The position numbers and the translations under genes are program-made. From Hymenobacter busanensis (GTDB taxonomy: Bacteria > Bacteroidota > Bacteroidia > Cytophagales > Hymenobacteraceae), in assembly GCF_008727865.1 (NCBI RefSeq), contig NZ_VTWU01000002.1:558001-622000 (forward strand): a DNA stretch of 64,000 nucleotides, given 5' to 3'. Each line of letters opens with the position of its first letter. Positions within the stretch are counted from its first letter, which is position 1. The notes below the pieces were generated by a model that was not told where the DNA came from, did not search any database, and worked only from the letters and a program-made list of their open reading frames with translations. Positions 7,822-16,240 of this stretch are shown here, piece after piece.

Positions 7822-8798
7822 TCCGGCTCGGTGGCCGGCGGCGTCGCTGTTACGGAGTCGCCGGCCACAAACCGGATGTTGCGGGTGAGGCCTGCGTAGC
7901 CGGTGCGCTTCACGGCTGAGCGCCGAAACAACTCGTTGAACACTTCGTGGGTAATTTCCTGCCAGTCGGCAGCCCGCATTTCCTTTAGCTGGGGATGCGG
8001 CTGGAATTGCTCTTCCTCCGTGGCCCGCGCAAAGCGGTTCCAGGGGCACACGTCCTGGCAGATGTCGCAGCCGAAGACCCAATTGCCAAACTGACCTTGC
8101 ACCGAGGCCGGCAGCTGGTCTTTCAGCTCGATGGTGAAATAGCTGATGCATTTGCTGCCGTCGACCACATAGGGCTCCACAATGGCATTGGTAGGGCACG
8201 CATCGAGGCAGCGGGTACAGGAGCCGCAATAGTCGCGGATGGGGCCGTCGTAGTCCAGTTCCACGTCCACAATCAGCTCGGCAATGAAGTAGAACGAGCC
8301 GGCACCGGGCGTGATGAGGTTGCTGTTTTTGCCTACCCAGCCCAAACCGCTTTTCTTGGCCCAGGCTTTATCCAGCACCGGCGCTGAATCGACAAATGCC
8401 CGGCCGCCTACCTTGCCGATGTGCGCCTGCATGTCCTGCAGCAGCGTTTTGAGCTTGCCCTTGATGACGTGGTGGTAGTCGGCGCCGTAGGCGTACTTGC
8501 TGATGTGCAGCGTATCAGCAGGCTGTTGGTTTTCTTCGGCGGGGTAGTAGTTCAGTAGCAGCGAAATAACCGACTTCGCGCCCTCCACCAAGCGGCGCGG
8601 GTCGAGGCGCTTGTCGAAGTGGTTTTCCATCCAGCGCATTTCGCCCTGCATGCCTCGGGCCAGCCATTGCTCCAGCCGCGGCGCCTCTTCCTCCAGAAAA
8701 TCAGCCTTGGAGATACCGCAGGCCATAAAGCCCAGCTCTGCCGCCCGGCGCTTGATAAAGCCGGTCCATTCAAGGCGGGTCAGGTCGGAAGCTTGCAT
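7818..8798 (-). CDS. queG: Epoxyqueuosine reductase
   Basis: 326 aa. Reduces epoxyqueuosine to queuosine in tRNA, the final step of queuosine synthesis, using cobalamin and two [4Fe-4S] clusters. The two cluster motifs are visible: [12 protein letters not shown] (with further Cys) and [11 protein letters not shown]. The cobalamin-binding N-terminal half contains the family blocks [15 protein letters not shown] and [15 protein letters not shown]. Length fits the short form of the family, without the C-terminal HEAT repeats. A -7-like box lies five bases upstream of the ATG, suggesting a leaderless transcript. Confidence 0.95.
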   Translation of the reverse strand: MQASDLTRLEWTGFIKRRAAELGFMACGISKADFLEEEAPRLEQWLARGMQGEMRWMENHFDKRLDPRRLVEGAKSVISLLLNYYPAEENQQPADTLHISKYAYGADYHHVIKGKLKTLLQDMQAHIGKVGGRAFVDSAPVLDKAWAKKSGLGWVGKNSNLITPGAGSFYFIAELIVDVELDYDGPIRDYCGSCTRCLDACPTNAIVEPYVVDGSKCISYFTIELKDQLPASVQGQFGNWVFGCDICQDVCPWNRFARATEEEQFQPHPQLKEMRAADWQEITHEVFNELFRRSAVKRTGYAGLTRNIRFVAGDSVTATPPATEPD

Positions 8799-8803
8799 GA
8801 GGG

Positions 8804-8811
8804 CAAAGGTC
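8804..8811 (-). promoter_or_regulatory. -7-like box directly before queG
   Basis: The minus strand reads GACCTTTG, one mismatch from TAnnTTTG, then CCCTC and the queG ATG. If used, transcription would begin at the start codon. Confidence 0.35.
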
Positions 8812-8824
8812 GTTCAGCCGGCAA

Positions 8825-8854
8825 CAAAAAAGCGCGCCCGAGGAGTTCGGGCGC
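8825..8854 (-). terminator. Rho-independent terminator of the 82-aa gene
   Basis: An 8-bp perfect stem (8834-8841 with 8847-8854). On the minus strand it is followed by a run of six T residues. It lies 77 bases past the stop of the minus-strand gene at 8931-9179 and supports that gene being transcribed. Confidence 0.7.
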
Positions 8855-8930
8855 ACAGAGCTAAACGGAATACCAAATTTTCTGCGCTACAACGCCACTA
8901 TCCTATAGCCAATTTGAAGCCCGCCAAATA

Positions 8931-9179
8931 TTACCTCTCAAATACCAGATCAGTTAAAAGAATCCACAAGGAGTTCTTAACGGGGTTATGATTTTCTAAT
9001 CCATAATCGTCCAAATTATCCTCGAACAACACCAGCACCCTCCCACCGTAATGTTCGCGGGCATCAATAATTCTACCCCGTTTGCCTATTAGTCGCCAAT
9101 AATTTTCCCTTCTCTCAACATCAGACTTAGCTACAGTTCTTCCCAGAAATGATTTCAATCTTACTTGTTGCTGTTTCAT
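8931..9179 (-). CDS. Hypothetical protein (82 aa), A+T-rich
   Basis: The protein contains GKRGRIIDAREHYGGRVLVLF and ends in a hydrophobic SLWILLTDLVFER. It has no signal peptide. The strand-and-turn pattern could suit a small beta-barrel, SH3-like fold, but this is a guess. I recall similar unnamed Bacteroidota proteins but no function. Base composition is markedly A+T-richer than all neighbours, pointing to recent acquisition. It starts with ATG at 9179 and has its own terminator. Confidence 0.6.
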   Translation of the reverse strand: MKQQQVRLKSFLGRTVAKSDVERRENYWRLIGKRGRIIDAREHYGGRVLVLFEDNLDDYGLENHNPVKNSLWILLTDLVFER

Positions 9180-9260
9180 AAGGGCTACGGCATTTCCGTT
9201 GGTACATCTGCGGCTGCTATTGCACTTGGAGCTTATTAGTGAAACAAATGGCGGCAGCAG

Positions 9261-9301
9261 AAAAAAAAGCCGAAGGCAACGTTTTTACAGCTGCCTTCGG
9301 C
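9261..9301 (-). terminator. Rho-independent terminator of ruvB
   Basis: A 10-bp stem (GCCGAAGGCA, 9269-9278, with 9292-9301), followed on the minus strand by eight T residues (9261-9268 on the complement). It lies 21 bases past the ruvB stop. Confidence 0.88.
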
Positions 9302-9322
9302 CAATTTGCTAAATCAATACGC

Positions 9323-10372
9323 TTATTCCTGTGCAAACAAGTCGCCGGCTACGTTGCCGCGCATGTGCTGCGGCATGGGGCGGCCGAGGTGCTTGTAGGC
9401 GGCTTCGGTGGCTTCGCGGCCGCGCGAGGTGCGCTTGATGTAACCTTCCTGAATCAGGAACGGCTCGTACACTTCCTCAATCGTCTCGCCTTCTTCGCCG
9501 CAAGCCGTGGCAATGGTGCTGATGCCGACGGGGCCGCCCTTGAACTTGTCGATGATGGTCGACAGGATGCGCTTGTCCATGTCGTCGAGGCCGTGGTGGT
9601 CGACGTCGAGGGCGTTGAGGGCAAACTGGGCAATGTCGACGGTGATGGTGCCGGTGCCTTTGATCTGGGCGAAGTCGCGGGTGCGGCGCAGCAGGTTGTT
9701 GGCAATACGGGGCGTACCGCGCGAGCGGCGGGCAATTTCAAAGGCGGCGTCCTCGTGAATGGGCGTGGCCAGGATTTCGGCCGAACGCTGCACAATGCCG
9801 GTCAGCAGCTTGGCATCGTAATACTCCAGACGCGAGCTGATGCCGAAACGGGCCCGCAGCGGCGAGGTGAGCATGCCCGAGCGCGTGGTGGCGCCGATGA
9901 GCGTGAAAGGCGACAACGAAATCTGCACCGAACGGGCATTCGGACCCGAATCGAGCATGATGTCGATGCGGTAGTCCTCCATGGCCGAGTACAGGTATTC
10001 TTCCACCACGGGGTTGAGGCGGTGAATTTCGTCGATGAAGAGCACGTCGTGCGGCTCCAAGTTGGTGAGCAGGCCCGCCAAGTCGGAAGGCTTGTCGAGC
10101 ACCGGGCCGGAAGTCATCTTGATGCCGGCGCCCAACTCATTGGCTATGATGTGCGACAGGGTGGTTTTGCCGAGGCCGGGAGGCCCGTGGAGCAGCACGT
10201 GGTCGAGGGCGTCGCCACGCTGGCGTGCGGCGGCCACGAACACCTTTAGGTTCTCCACCACCTTGTCCTGGCCCGTAAAGTCGGCGAAGGACAACGGACG
10301 CAGGGCCTTGTCGATTTCTTTTTCCGTGGCATCCATGTGGGACGTGCCGCCGGTCATGTACGGTTCGCGCAT
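9323..10372 (-). CDS. ruvB: Holliday junction branch-migration helicase RuvB
   Basis: 349 aa AAA+ motor that drives branch migration with RuvA in recombinational repair. Walker [10 protein letters not shown], Walker B LFIDEIHR and the RuvB signature [13 protein letters not shown] are visible; the C-terminal winged helix contains [10 protein letters not shown]. The start is the ATG at 10372 (MREPYMTGG); the open frame runs further upstream, but family length (~340 aa) and sequence argue against using it. ruvA and ruvC are not in the window, so the resolvasome genes are dispersed here. Confidence 0.96.
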   Translation of the reverse strand: MREPYMTGGTSHMDATEKEIDKALRPLSFADFTGQDKVVENLKVFVAAARQRGDALDHVLLHGPPGLGKTTLSHIIANELGAGIKMTSGPVLDKPSDLAGLLTNLEPHDVLFIDEIHRLNPVVEEYLYSAMEDYRIDIMLDSGPNARSVQISLSPFTLIGATTRSGMLTSPLRARFGISSRLEYYDAKLLTGIVQRSAEILATPIHEDAAFEIARRSRGTPRIANNLLRRTRDFAQIKGTGTITVDIAQFALNALDVDHHGLDDMDKRILSTIIDKFKGGPVGISTIATACGEEGETIEEVYEPFLIQEGYIKRTSRGREATEAAYKHLGRPMPQHMRGNVAGDLFAQE

Positions 10373-10587
10373 ACGAAACGAGGAAAGTTCGTGGGTCGAG
10401 GTTTTCAGTGGTAAAGTAACACCCGCGCCCGCCAAAACGTCCCGAACGCACAATATTTTTAGCAATATTTTTACTTACCCACAGAGCTAGCCAATTTCAT
10501 TAGTAATTCACGCTGGGCGTAGTTGCAATAGCTATTTTATTAGCCCTCATTCTTACCTTATTCTTCCATTCACTAGCCGAAATTGAT

Positions 10588-11625
10588 ATGTCTGAACCGA
10601 CCGAGCCTGCTGCCGGTGCCAATGCCCTGCCGCCCGATTTTTACGAAAAGCTGGCGCCATGCCTCAACATGTGCGGCATGGGATGCATGCAGCTCTTCAC
10701 CCGGCCCAACGACCCGTTGCCGCAGGAAATTACGGCCCTCACGGGGCTCGACATGGCCGAAACGCGCATGATTTCGGCTATTAACAGCAACGACACCCTG
10801 AGCCGGCAGTTTATGGAAGAGCCCGGTATGCTTTACATGTACCTGCTGGTGGGCCGACTGGCATTGGAGAGTCCATTGGCAGAGCCGGTGCTCCATTACC
10901 TCAAGCAAAGCGCCGGCTTCAACGACCAGCAATTGACCGGCTTGCACGAGCACGCCCTGAACTTCGGCGCCACCATGGTGGAACTGGTGGGCAATTATGT
11001 GGCCAGCAGTGATGAGGACGCTTCGGCGTTGGAACTGCTGCGCCTGCAAGTGGAGGGCGCGTTTGCCCGCCTCACCGACACGCTCACGATAGTCGATGTG
11101 ACCCAGCCCGAGGCCGCCGAGCCCGAAGAAAACCTGCTGCTTGATCTGGACGCTGAACCGGTACTCGAAATCGGCTTTCTGGAGCCGCAGCTGCAAATGC
11201 TGCGGCTAGCGGTGAACCTCACCAAGCTGCTGCCGCTGATTTCAGACTCCGCCTTTGCCCAGGCCTTGCCCGCGTTGCGCGGCTGCCCCGCGCCCGCGCT
11301 GGATGCGTTGGCTGACCGCTTGAGCGAGGCAGAAGCCGAGGCCCGCATTCCGTTGTCGTTGCCCGAGTTGGTGGTGCTGTATCAGGCCACGCAAGTGCTG
11401 GCCATGGCCCTGCTCTCGAACGTGCTGGACGTGTTGCGGTGGCAAGAGGTAATGGGCGATGCGGAACGCGAAACGCCCATGTCGGCCGAGGATTTCAGCC
11501 AGAGCCAGGAAATCATCTGCTCCATGATTTCGGGCTTCGTGGAGTTCGTGCAGGAAAACTTCGCCGACGAACCGGTAATTGCGGAAGTGCGGGCGGAAAC
11601 CGTGGCCCTGGCCGACTTGCTGTAG
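10588..11625 (+). CDS. Hypothetical protein (345 aa), cysteine-containing N-terminus
   Basis: I do not recognise this family. The protein is acidic and almost wholly helical, with no signal peptide or membrane segment, so likely cytosolic. Near the N-terminus three cysteines are spaced C-x3-C-x3-C (C25, C29, C33, in CLNMCGMGCMQ), which could bind a metal. Residues ~160-190 form an acidic linker (EAAEPEEN...) between two helical halves. The 215-bp region upstream, shared with ruvB on the other strand, is A+T-rich and presumably carries divergent promoters. It ends 22 bases before a convergent gene. Confidence 0.72.
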   Translation: MSEPTEPAAGANALPPDFYEKLAPCLNMCGMGCMQLFTRPNDPLPQEITALTGLDMAETRMISAINSNDTLSRQFMEEPGMLYMYLLVGRLALESPLAEPVLHYLKQSAGFNDQQLTGLHEHALNFGATMVELVGNYVASSDEDASALELLRLQVEGAFARLTDTLTIVDVTQPEAAEPEENLLLDLDAEPVLEIGFLEPQLQMLRLAVNLTKLLPLISDSAFAQALPALRGCPAPALDALADRLSEAEAEARIPLSLPELVVLYQATQVLAMALLSNVLDVLRWQEVMGDAERETPMSAEDFSQSQEIICSMISGFVEFVQENFADEPVIAEVRAETVALADLL

Positions 11626-11647
11626 AGTAGACTGCGGCCATTCGCGG

Positions 11648-11992
11648 CTACTCGTGCAGCAGCACTTCAATGTTGAGGTAGAGCCAGTCGTCTTCCCAAG
11701 ATTTGTGGGTGAGGCGGGCCGAAATGTGCTTGCCGGCGTCGAGGAGCCGCGCCACCGTTTCGTTGCGGCCTTCGGGCAGATAGCCAAGCCACACGCCGCC
11801 GGCCTCGGGGCGGGTGTGCACCTGCACGGCCCAGTCGTCGAAGGTGCTGTCGGCCTCGCGGCGCAGCTCCAGGGGCTGGTTCAGTTGCAGGCTGGGCTCG
11901 TGCTGGGCCAGGTTGTCGCGGTGCGAGGTGCCGGCAACGAGGCACTCCAGCAGGATGAGGGGCTCGGCGGCGGAAGCGGAGGCGTGGGGCAT
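11648..11992 (-). CDS. Stand-alone HIRAN-like domain protein
   Basis: 114 aa from the ATG at 11992 (MPHASASAAEP); the frame continues upstream but the extra residues look non-coding and overlap the divergent gene's leader. The sequence follows the HIRAN pattern: an opening LVAGTSHRD strand, then LRREADSTFDDWAVQVHT, GVWLGYLPEGRNETVARLL and AGKHISA. HIRAN domains bind 3' DNA ends and usually sit in helicases such as HLTF, but bacterial stand-alone copies exist. A DNA-related role is inferred from the family. Confidence 0.68.
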   Translation of the reverse strand: MPHASASAAEPLILLECLVAGTSHRDNLAQHEPSLQLNQPLELRREADSTFDDWAVQVHTRPEAGGVWLGYLPEGRNETVARLLDAGKHISARLTHKSWEDDWLYLNIEVLLHE

Positions 11993-12110
11993 GGGGCGGG
12001 GCTTGAAGCTGCAAAATAGCAAGCAGCCAGCAGCTTTGACCACGGACTTGCCTCCTCGCGTATAGGTTGGCGGCTCCGGCGTTATTTTGGGGCCGTACTT
12101 TTCGCCCTCG

Positions 12111-12572
12111 ATGTATAGCAAAACCGAAGTTGCGCAGCTTCGCCAAGCGTTCTGGACCACGTTTGGCCAATACATGCAGCCCGTGCCTTCGGCCGAAGGC
12201 CTGCCGACGAACTGGGTCAACTACAAAACCGGCCTCAAACACGTGTATTTCCGCCTGCACGCTGACGGCAAACGGGCCCACGTAGCCATTGACATCACCC
12301 ACCGCGACGCGGGCGTGCGGGAGTTGTTTTTCGAGCAGTTTCGGGAAGTGCGCCCGATGTTGGAAGAAGCTACCGGCGAAGCCTGGACCTGGGAGGCCGA
12401 AACCCAGGACGAGAACGGCCAGCCCATTGCACGCATTTCGCAGGAACTGGCGCCGGTGAACCTGTTCAACCGCGACGATTGGCCCCGGCTGATTTCATTT
12501 TTCAAGCCGCGCATCATAGCCCTGGACGAGTTCTGGTCGATGGGGCAATACGCGTTTGAGGCGCTACGGTAG
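12111..12572 (+). CDS. DUF4268-family protein
   Basis: 153 aa from the ATG at 12111 (MYSKTEVAQLRQAFW). The motif RQAFWTTFGQYM, the block HVAIDITHRD and the C-terminal RLISFFKPRIIALDEFW are typical of DUF4268 proteins, a family of unknown function sometimes found near restriction systems and sometimes free-standing as here. No signal peptide or membrane segment. The box TACTTTTC ends seven bases before the ATG, so the mRNA may be leaderless or nearly so. Confidence 0.75.
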   Translation: MYSKTEVAQLRQAFWTTFGQYMQPVPSAEGLPTNWVNYKTGLKHVYFRLHADGKRAHVAIDITHRDAGVRELFFEQFREVRPMLEEATGEAWTWEAETQDENGQPIARISQELAPVNLFNRDDWPRLISFFKPRIIALDEFWSMGQYAFEALR

Positions 12573-12596
12573 CCCGCGTCAGCTTCGGCAGTGGCG

Positions 12597-12890
12597 CTAG
12601 TTGCCGGCGGGCTGCTGCGGCCTGTGCGGCTCCCTTGCAGCTTTGGCTTTAGCCCAGAGCCGCGCAACGAGCCGAATCAGCAGCAGCGCGAGGGCCAAGC
12701 CCAGCCAAACGAAGGGCATCAGCAGCGCCCAAGTGCCGCAGAGGTTGCCTTTGCAGCCGTTTTTGTAGAATGCCGGAATGAGCCAGGCGCCGGCCAGCGC
12801 GCACAACCCCAGCCAGACGAGCGTGTACCGCCAGCCCAGCAGGTAGATGATAACGCCTAGAACCAGGGCAGCCAGCAGAAACTCTTTCAT
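12597..12890 (-). CDS. Small membrane protein (97 aa)
   Basis: Three hydrophobic segments (about residues 3-20, 25-42 and 55-75) separated by a loop with two cysteines (NGCKGNLCG), then a basic Pro-rich tail. Function unknown. The gene is separated from the upstream acyl-CoA dehydrogenase gene by a terminator, so it must use its own promoter. The frame is supported by the clean ATG at 12890 and a consistent hydrophobic pattern. Confidence 0.65.
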   Translation of the reverse strand: MKEFLLAALVLGVIIYLLGWRYTLVWLGLCALAGAWLIPAFYKNGCKGNLCGTWALLMPFVWLGLALALLLIRLVARLWAKAKAAREPHRPQQPAGN

Positions 12891-12904
12891 AGGTCACCCT
12901 GTAC

Positions 12905-12945
12905 GCAAAAAGCCCCGCCGACGGCAAGGTCGACGGGGCTTTTTG
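12905..12945 (-). terminator. Terminator of the acyl-CoA dehydrogenase gene
   Basis: A 13-bp perfect inverted repeat (12905-12917 with 12933-12945) with A-run and T-run at the outer ends of the stem, so it can terminate in either direction. Its position, 15 bases past the stop at 12960, fits the minus-strand dehydrogenase gene. Confidence 0.85.
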
Positions 12946-12959
12946 CAAAGTCGAGGCGC

Positions 12960-14192
12960 CTATTTAAACGCCTGGATGCCGGTAATATCGGCCCCGGTGA
13001 TGAGCAAGTGAATGTCGTGGGTGCCTTCGTAGGTGATGACCGACTCCAGGTTCATCATGTGGCGCATGATGGGGTATTCGCCGGTAATACCCATGCCGCC
13101 GTGAATCTGGCGCGCCTCGCGGGCAATGTGCAGGGCCATGTCCACCGAGTTACGCTTGGCCATCGAAATCTGGGCCGAGGTGGCTTTGCCCTCGTTTTTG
13201 AGCACCCCGAGGCGCCACACCATCAGCTGGGCCTTGGTGATTTCCGTAATCATTTCGGCCAGTTTCTTCTGTTGCAGCTGGAACGAGGCAATGGGCTTGC
13301 CGAACTGCTCCCGCTCCAGCGAGTATTTCAGGGCCGACTCGTAGCAGTCGATGGCCACGCCGATGGCACCCCAGGCAATGCCGTAGCGGGCCGAGTCGAG
13401 GCAGCCGAGCGGGCCTTTCAGGCCTTCCACGTTGGGCAGCAGGTTTTCCTTGGGCACCTTCACGTTGTCGAACACCAGTTCGCCGGTGATGCTGGCGCGC
13501 AGGCTCCACTTGTTGTGGATTTCGGGGGCGGTGAAGCCTTCCATGCCTTTCTCCACGATGACGCCGCGGATGCGGCCTTCGTCGTTTTTGGCCCACACCA
13601 CGGCTACCTGGCTCTGGGGCGAGTTGCTGATCCACAGCTTGGCGCCGTTGAGCAGGTAGTAGTCGCCCATGTCCTTGATGGTGGTGGTCATGCCACCGGG
13701 GTTCGAGCCGTGGTCGGGTTCGGTAAGGCCGAAGCAGCCGAGCCACTCACCCGAAGCGAGCTTGGGCAGGTATTTCTTGCGCTGTTCCTCCGAGCCGTAG
13801 GCGTAGATGGGATACATCACCAGGGACCCTTGCACCGAGGCGGTGGAGCGCATGCCGGAGTCGCCGCGCTCAATTTCCTGCATGATCAGGCCGTAGCTGA
13901 TGTAGTCCAGCCCGCCGCCGCCGTACTCGGTCGGAATCGTCGGGCCGAAGGCGCCGACTTCGCCAAACTTGCGCACGATTTCCGAGGGGAAATGTGCTTG
14001 TTGGGCCCACTTCTCGATGTTGGGGCTGATTTCCTTCTTCACGAAGTCGCGGATGCTCTGGCGAATGAGCTTGTGCTCTTCGGTCAGCAAACCATCGATA
14101 TCGTAGTAATCGGTGAAGCCGGCGGCGTTGGTCGAACCGCGGTGCTGGGCGGCCTTGGCTTTGGGCGAGAGTACGTCAGCTTGGGAAGACAT
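12960..14192 (-). CDS. Acyl-CoA dehydrogenase, glutaryl-CoA dehydrogenase type
   Basis: 410 aa FAD enzyme. The catalytic glutamate is in TYEGTHDIH (about E389), the pattern characteristic of glutaryl-CoA dehydrogenases, which oxidise and decarboxylate glutaryl-CoA to crotonyl-CoA in lysine and tryptophan breakdown. Other family blocks: CFGLTEPDHGSNPGGM (flavin and substrate loop) and GGMGITGEYPIMRHMMN. Cytosolic. It is a single-gene unit with a perfect -7 box upstream and a terminator downstream. The exact acyl substrate is inferred from the motif; a general short-chain enzyme is the alternative. Confidence 0.9.
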   Translation of the reverse strand: MSSQADVLSPKAKAAQHRGSTNAAGFTDYYDIDGLLTEEHKLIRQSIRDFVKKEISPNIEKWAQQAHFPSEIVRKFGEVGAFGPTIPTEYGGGGLDYISYGLIMQEIERGDSGMRSTASVQGSLVMYPIYAYGSEEQRKKYLPKLASGEWLGCFGLTEPDHGSNPGGMTTTIKDMGDYYLLNGAKLWISNSPQSQVAVVWAKNDEGRIRGVIVEKGMEGFTAPEIHNKWSLRASITGELVFDNVKVPKENLLPNVEGLKGPLGCLDSARYGIAWGAIGVAIDCYESALKYSLEREQFGKPIASFQLQQKKLAEMITEITKAQLMVWRLGVLKNEGKATSAQISMAKRNSVDMALHIAREARQIHGGMGITGEYPIMRHMMNLESVITYEGTHDIHLLITGADITGIQAFK

Positions 14193-14221
14193 GGGTAGGG
14201 AAACGGATTGGGTTGGAAGCT

Positions 14222-14229
14222 CAAAGATA
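14222..14229 (-). promoter_or_regulatory. -7 promoter box of the acyl-CoA dehydrogenase gene
   Basis: On the minus strand TATCTTTG, a perfect match to TAnnTTTG, 29 bases before the ATG at 14192. No clear -33 box. Confidence 0.55.
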
Positions 14230-14413
14230 GGTATTTCGGGATGCAGAACCGGCCGCCGCGGCGGGTGTTTTGCGCCTCTGCCGGGGCCCGTCGACTGCTA
14301 TAACCGCTTCAGCCGGCAGAAAATGCCGCGGTGTGCCGTTACCAAATCATCTTTCCAGCGCGCAAATTCGTAGCCTTAGCCCACGCTACCGCTCCACACC
14401 TTTCCCACTCCCC

Positions 14414-16150
14414 ATGAGTACCCACAAAAAGCTAAACGAACTGGAGGCAACCGCCATTTGCGGCAACGACATTTCCTCTTCGTGCCTGTACGTATCGGCG
14501 CTGGCTATAGCCTATGCCGGGCAGTATGCGTGGGTGTCGCTGCTGCTGGTGGGGGCGGTGCTGTTTCTGTTCCGGCGCATCTACGGCGAAGTGGTGGGCG
14601 CCTTGCCGCTCAACGGCGGCGCCTACAACGTGCTGCTGAACACCACGAGCAAGGCCAACGCCTCGTTGGCAGCGGCCCTCACCATCCTGTCGTACATGGC
14701 CACGGCGGTTATTTCGGCCTCCGAAGCCATGCACTACTTACACGCGCTGTGGGAGGGCCTGCCGGTACTGCCGGCCACCATGGGCCTGCTGGGCTTGTTT
14801 CTGGTGCTCACGCTGCTGGGCATGTCGGAGTCGGCGAAGGTGGCGGTGCTCATTTTCGTGGTGCACCTCACCTCCCTCACCGTGCTGGTGGCGGTGGCCA
14901 TTTGGTACCTGTTCAATCACGGCACCGATACCCTGTCGCTGAACTTCCACACGCCACTGAAAGGCAGCCTGCTATCGGCCTTGTTTTTTGGGTTCAGCGC
15001 GGCCATGCTGGGCATTTCGGGGTTCGAAAGCTCGGCCAACTTTGTGGAAGAACAGGCCCCGGGCGTATTTCAGAAGACGCTGCGCAACATGTGGGTGGTG
15101 GTGAGTTTTTTCAACCCGCTGCTGGCGTTTCTGGCCGTGGCGGTGCTGCCGCTCGTCACGGTGGGGCAGCATACCGAAACGCTGCTGTCGTACCTCGGCG
15201 GCGTGGCCGGCGGGCCGTGGCTGGCCGCCCTCATTTCCATCGATGCCGTGGCGGTGCTCAGCGGCGCGGTGCTCACCTCGTTTGTGGGCGTGAGCGGGCT
15301 GATGAAGCGCATGGCGCTGGACCGCATCTGGCCGCCGCTGTTTCTGAAGGAAAACAAGCGGGGCAGCAACTACGTCATCCTGCTCTCGTTTTTCGCGCTT
15401 TGCATCAGCATTCTGCTCATCACGCGGGGGCAACTGGGGCCGCTGGCGGGCGTGTACACCATTTCGTTTTTGTCGGTCATGGCGTTTTTTGCTATCGGCA
15501 ACTTCCTGCTGAAGGGCAAGCGGGCCCGGCTGCCGCGGCCGGTATACGCGTCCATCGGGGCGGTTGTGCTGGCGTTTTTGGGCGTGGTCATCGGTTTGTT
15601 TGGCAACATCAAGCTGCACCCCGATTACCTGGTGGTGTTTCTGCAATACTTTGTGCCCACCATGCTGCTGGTGGTAGTAATGCTGGAGCGGGTGGCCATT
15701 CTGAAATTGATTTTGGCTGCCGTGCAGCGGGCGGCCAAGCGCTACGGCACCTTGTCGCGCTTGGGGCGCATCACGCTCAAGCGCATGCTGCGCGAGCTGA
15801 ACCAACAGGAATTCGTGTTTTTCACCAAGGGCGACAACGTGTCGAACCTCAACAAGGTCATGGCCTACGTGGTGGAAAACGAATTCACCAACAAGCTCAA
15901 GATTGTGACCCTGCTGCGCGAAGGCGAAGAAGTGTCGCCCGACCTGCTGCGCGACGTGGAAGTGCTCGACCGCGCCTACGAGCAGATTGACGTGGAGTTT
16001 GTAACCCGCCGCGGCACGTTCAGCCCCCAGCTCATCGACGAGTTGTCGGCCGAATGGGGCATTCCCAAGAACTTTATGTTCATCGGTTCGCCCGGCGACC
16101 AGTTCCCTCACCAGATTTCGGAACTGGGCGGCGTGCGGCTGATTATCTGA
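14414..16150 (+). CDS. APC-superfamily permease with C-terminal cytosolic domain
   Basis: 578 aa from the ATG at 14414 (MSTHKKLNELEATAICGND). Residues ~20-440 hold about 12 hydrophobic segments. The first unit has GNDISSSCLYVSAL and LPLNGGAYNVLLN; the sixth helix region has GFSAAMLGISGFESSANFVEE, which fits the unwound substrate site of APC amino-acid transporters. The last ~130 residues are soluble, with a strand-helix pattern (EFVFFTKGDNVSNLNK, KLKIVTLLREGEEVSP) resembling a UspA- or ferredoxin-like sensory domain. Substrate unknown. It stands alone between a divergent dehydrogenase gene and an FRG-domain gene. Confidence 0.83.
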   Translation: MSTHKKLNELEATAICGNDISSSCLYVSALAIAYAGQYAWVSLLLVGAVLFLFRRIYGEVVGALPLNGGAYNVLLNTTSKANASLAAALTILSYMATAVISASEAMHYLHALWEGLPVLPATMGLLGLFLVLTLLGMSESAKVAVLIFVVHLTSLTVLVAVAIWYLFNHGTDTLSLNFHTPLKGSLLSALFFGFSAAMLGISGFESSANFVEEQAPGVFQKTLRNMWVVVSFFNPLLAFLAVAVLPLVTVGQHTETLLSYLGGVAGGPWLAALISIDAVAVLSGAVLTSFVGVSGLMKRMALDRIWPPLFLKENKRGSNYVILLSFFALCISILLITRGQLGPLAGVYTISFLSVMAFFAIGNFLLKGKRARLPRPVYASIGAVVLAFLGVVIGLFGNIKLHPDYLVVFLQYFVPTMLLVVVMLERVAILKLILAAVQRAAKRYGTLSRLGRITLKRMLRELNQQEFVFFTKGDNVSNLNKVMAYVVENEFTNKLKIVTLLREGEEVSPDLLRDVEVLDRAYEQIDVEFVTRRGTFSPQLIDELSAEWGIPKNFMFIGSPGDQFPHQISELGGVRLII

Positions 16151-16240
16151 GTTCTGGTTTTCAGCCATTTCCGCTTTCGGTAGCCCGCTACATGCGCACC
16201 GCTGTTGCGGGCGGTGTAGCTTCGCTGCCGGGTGCTGCGT

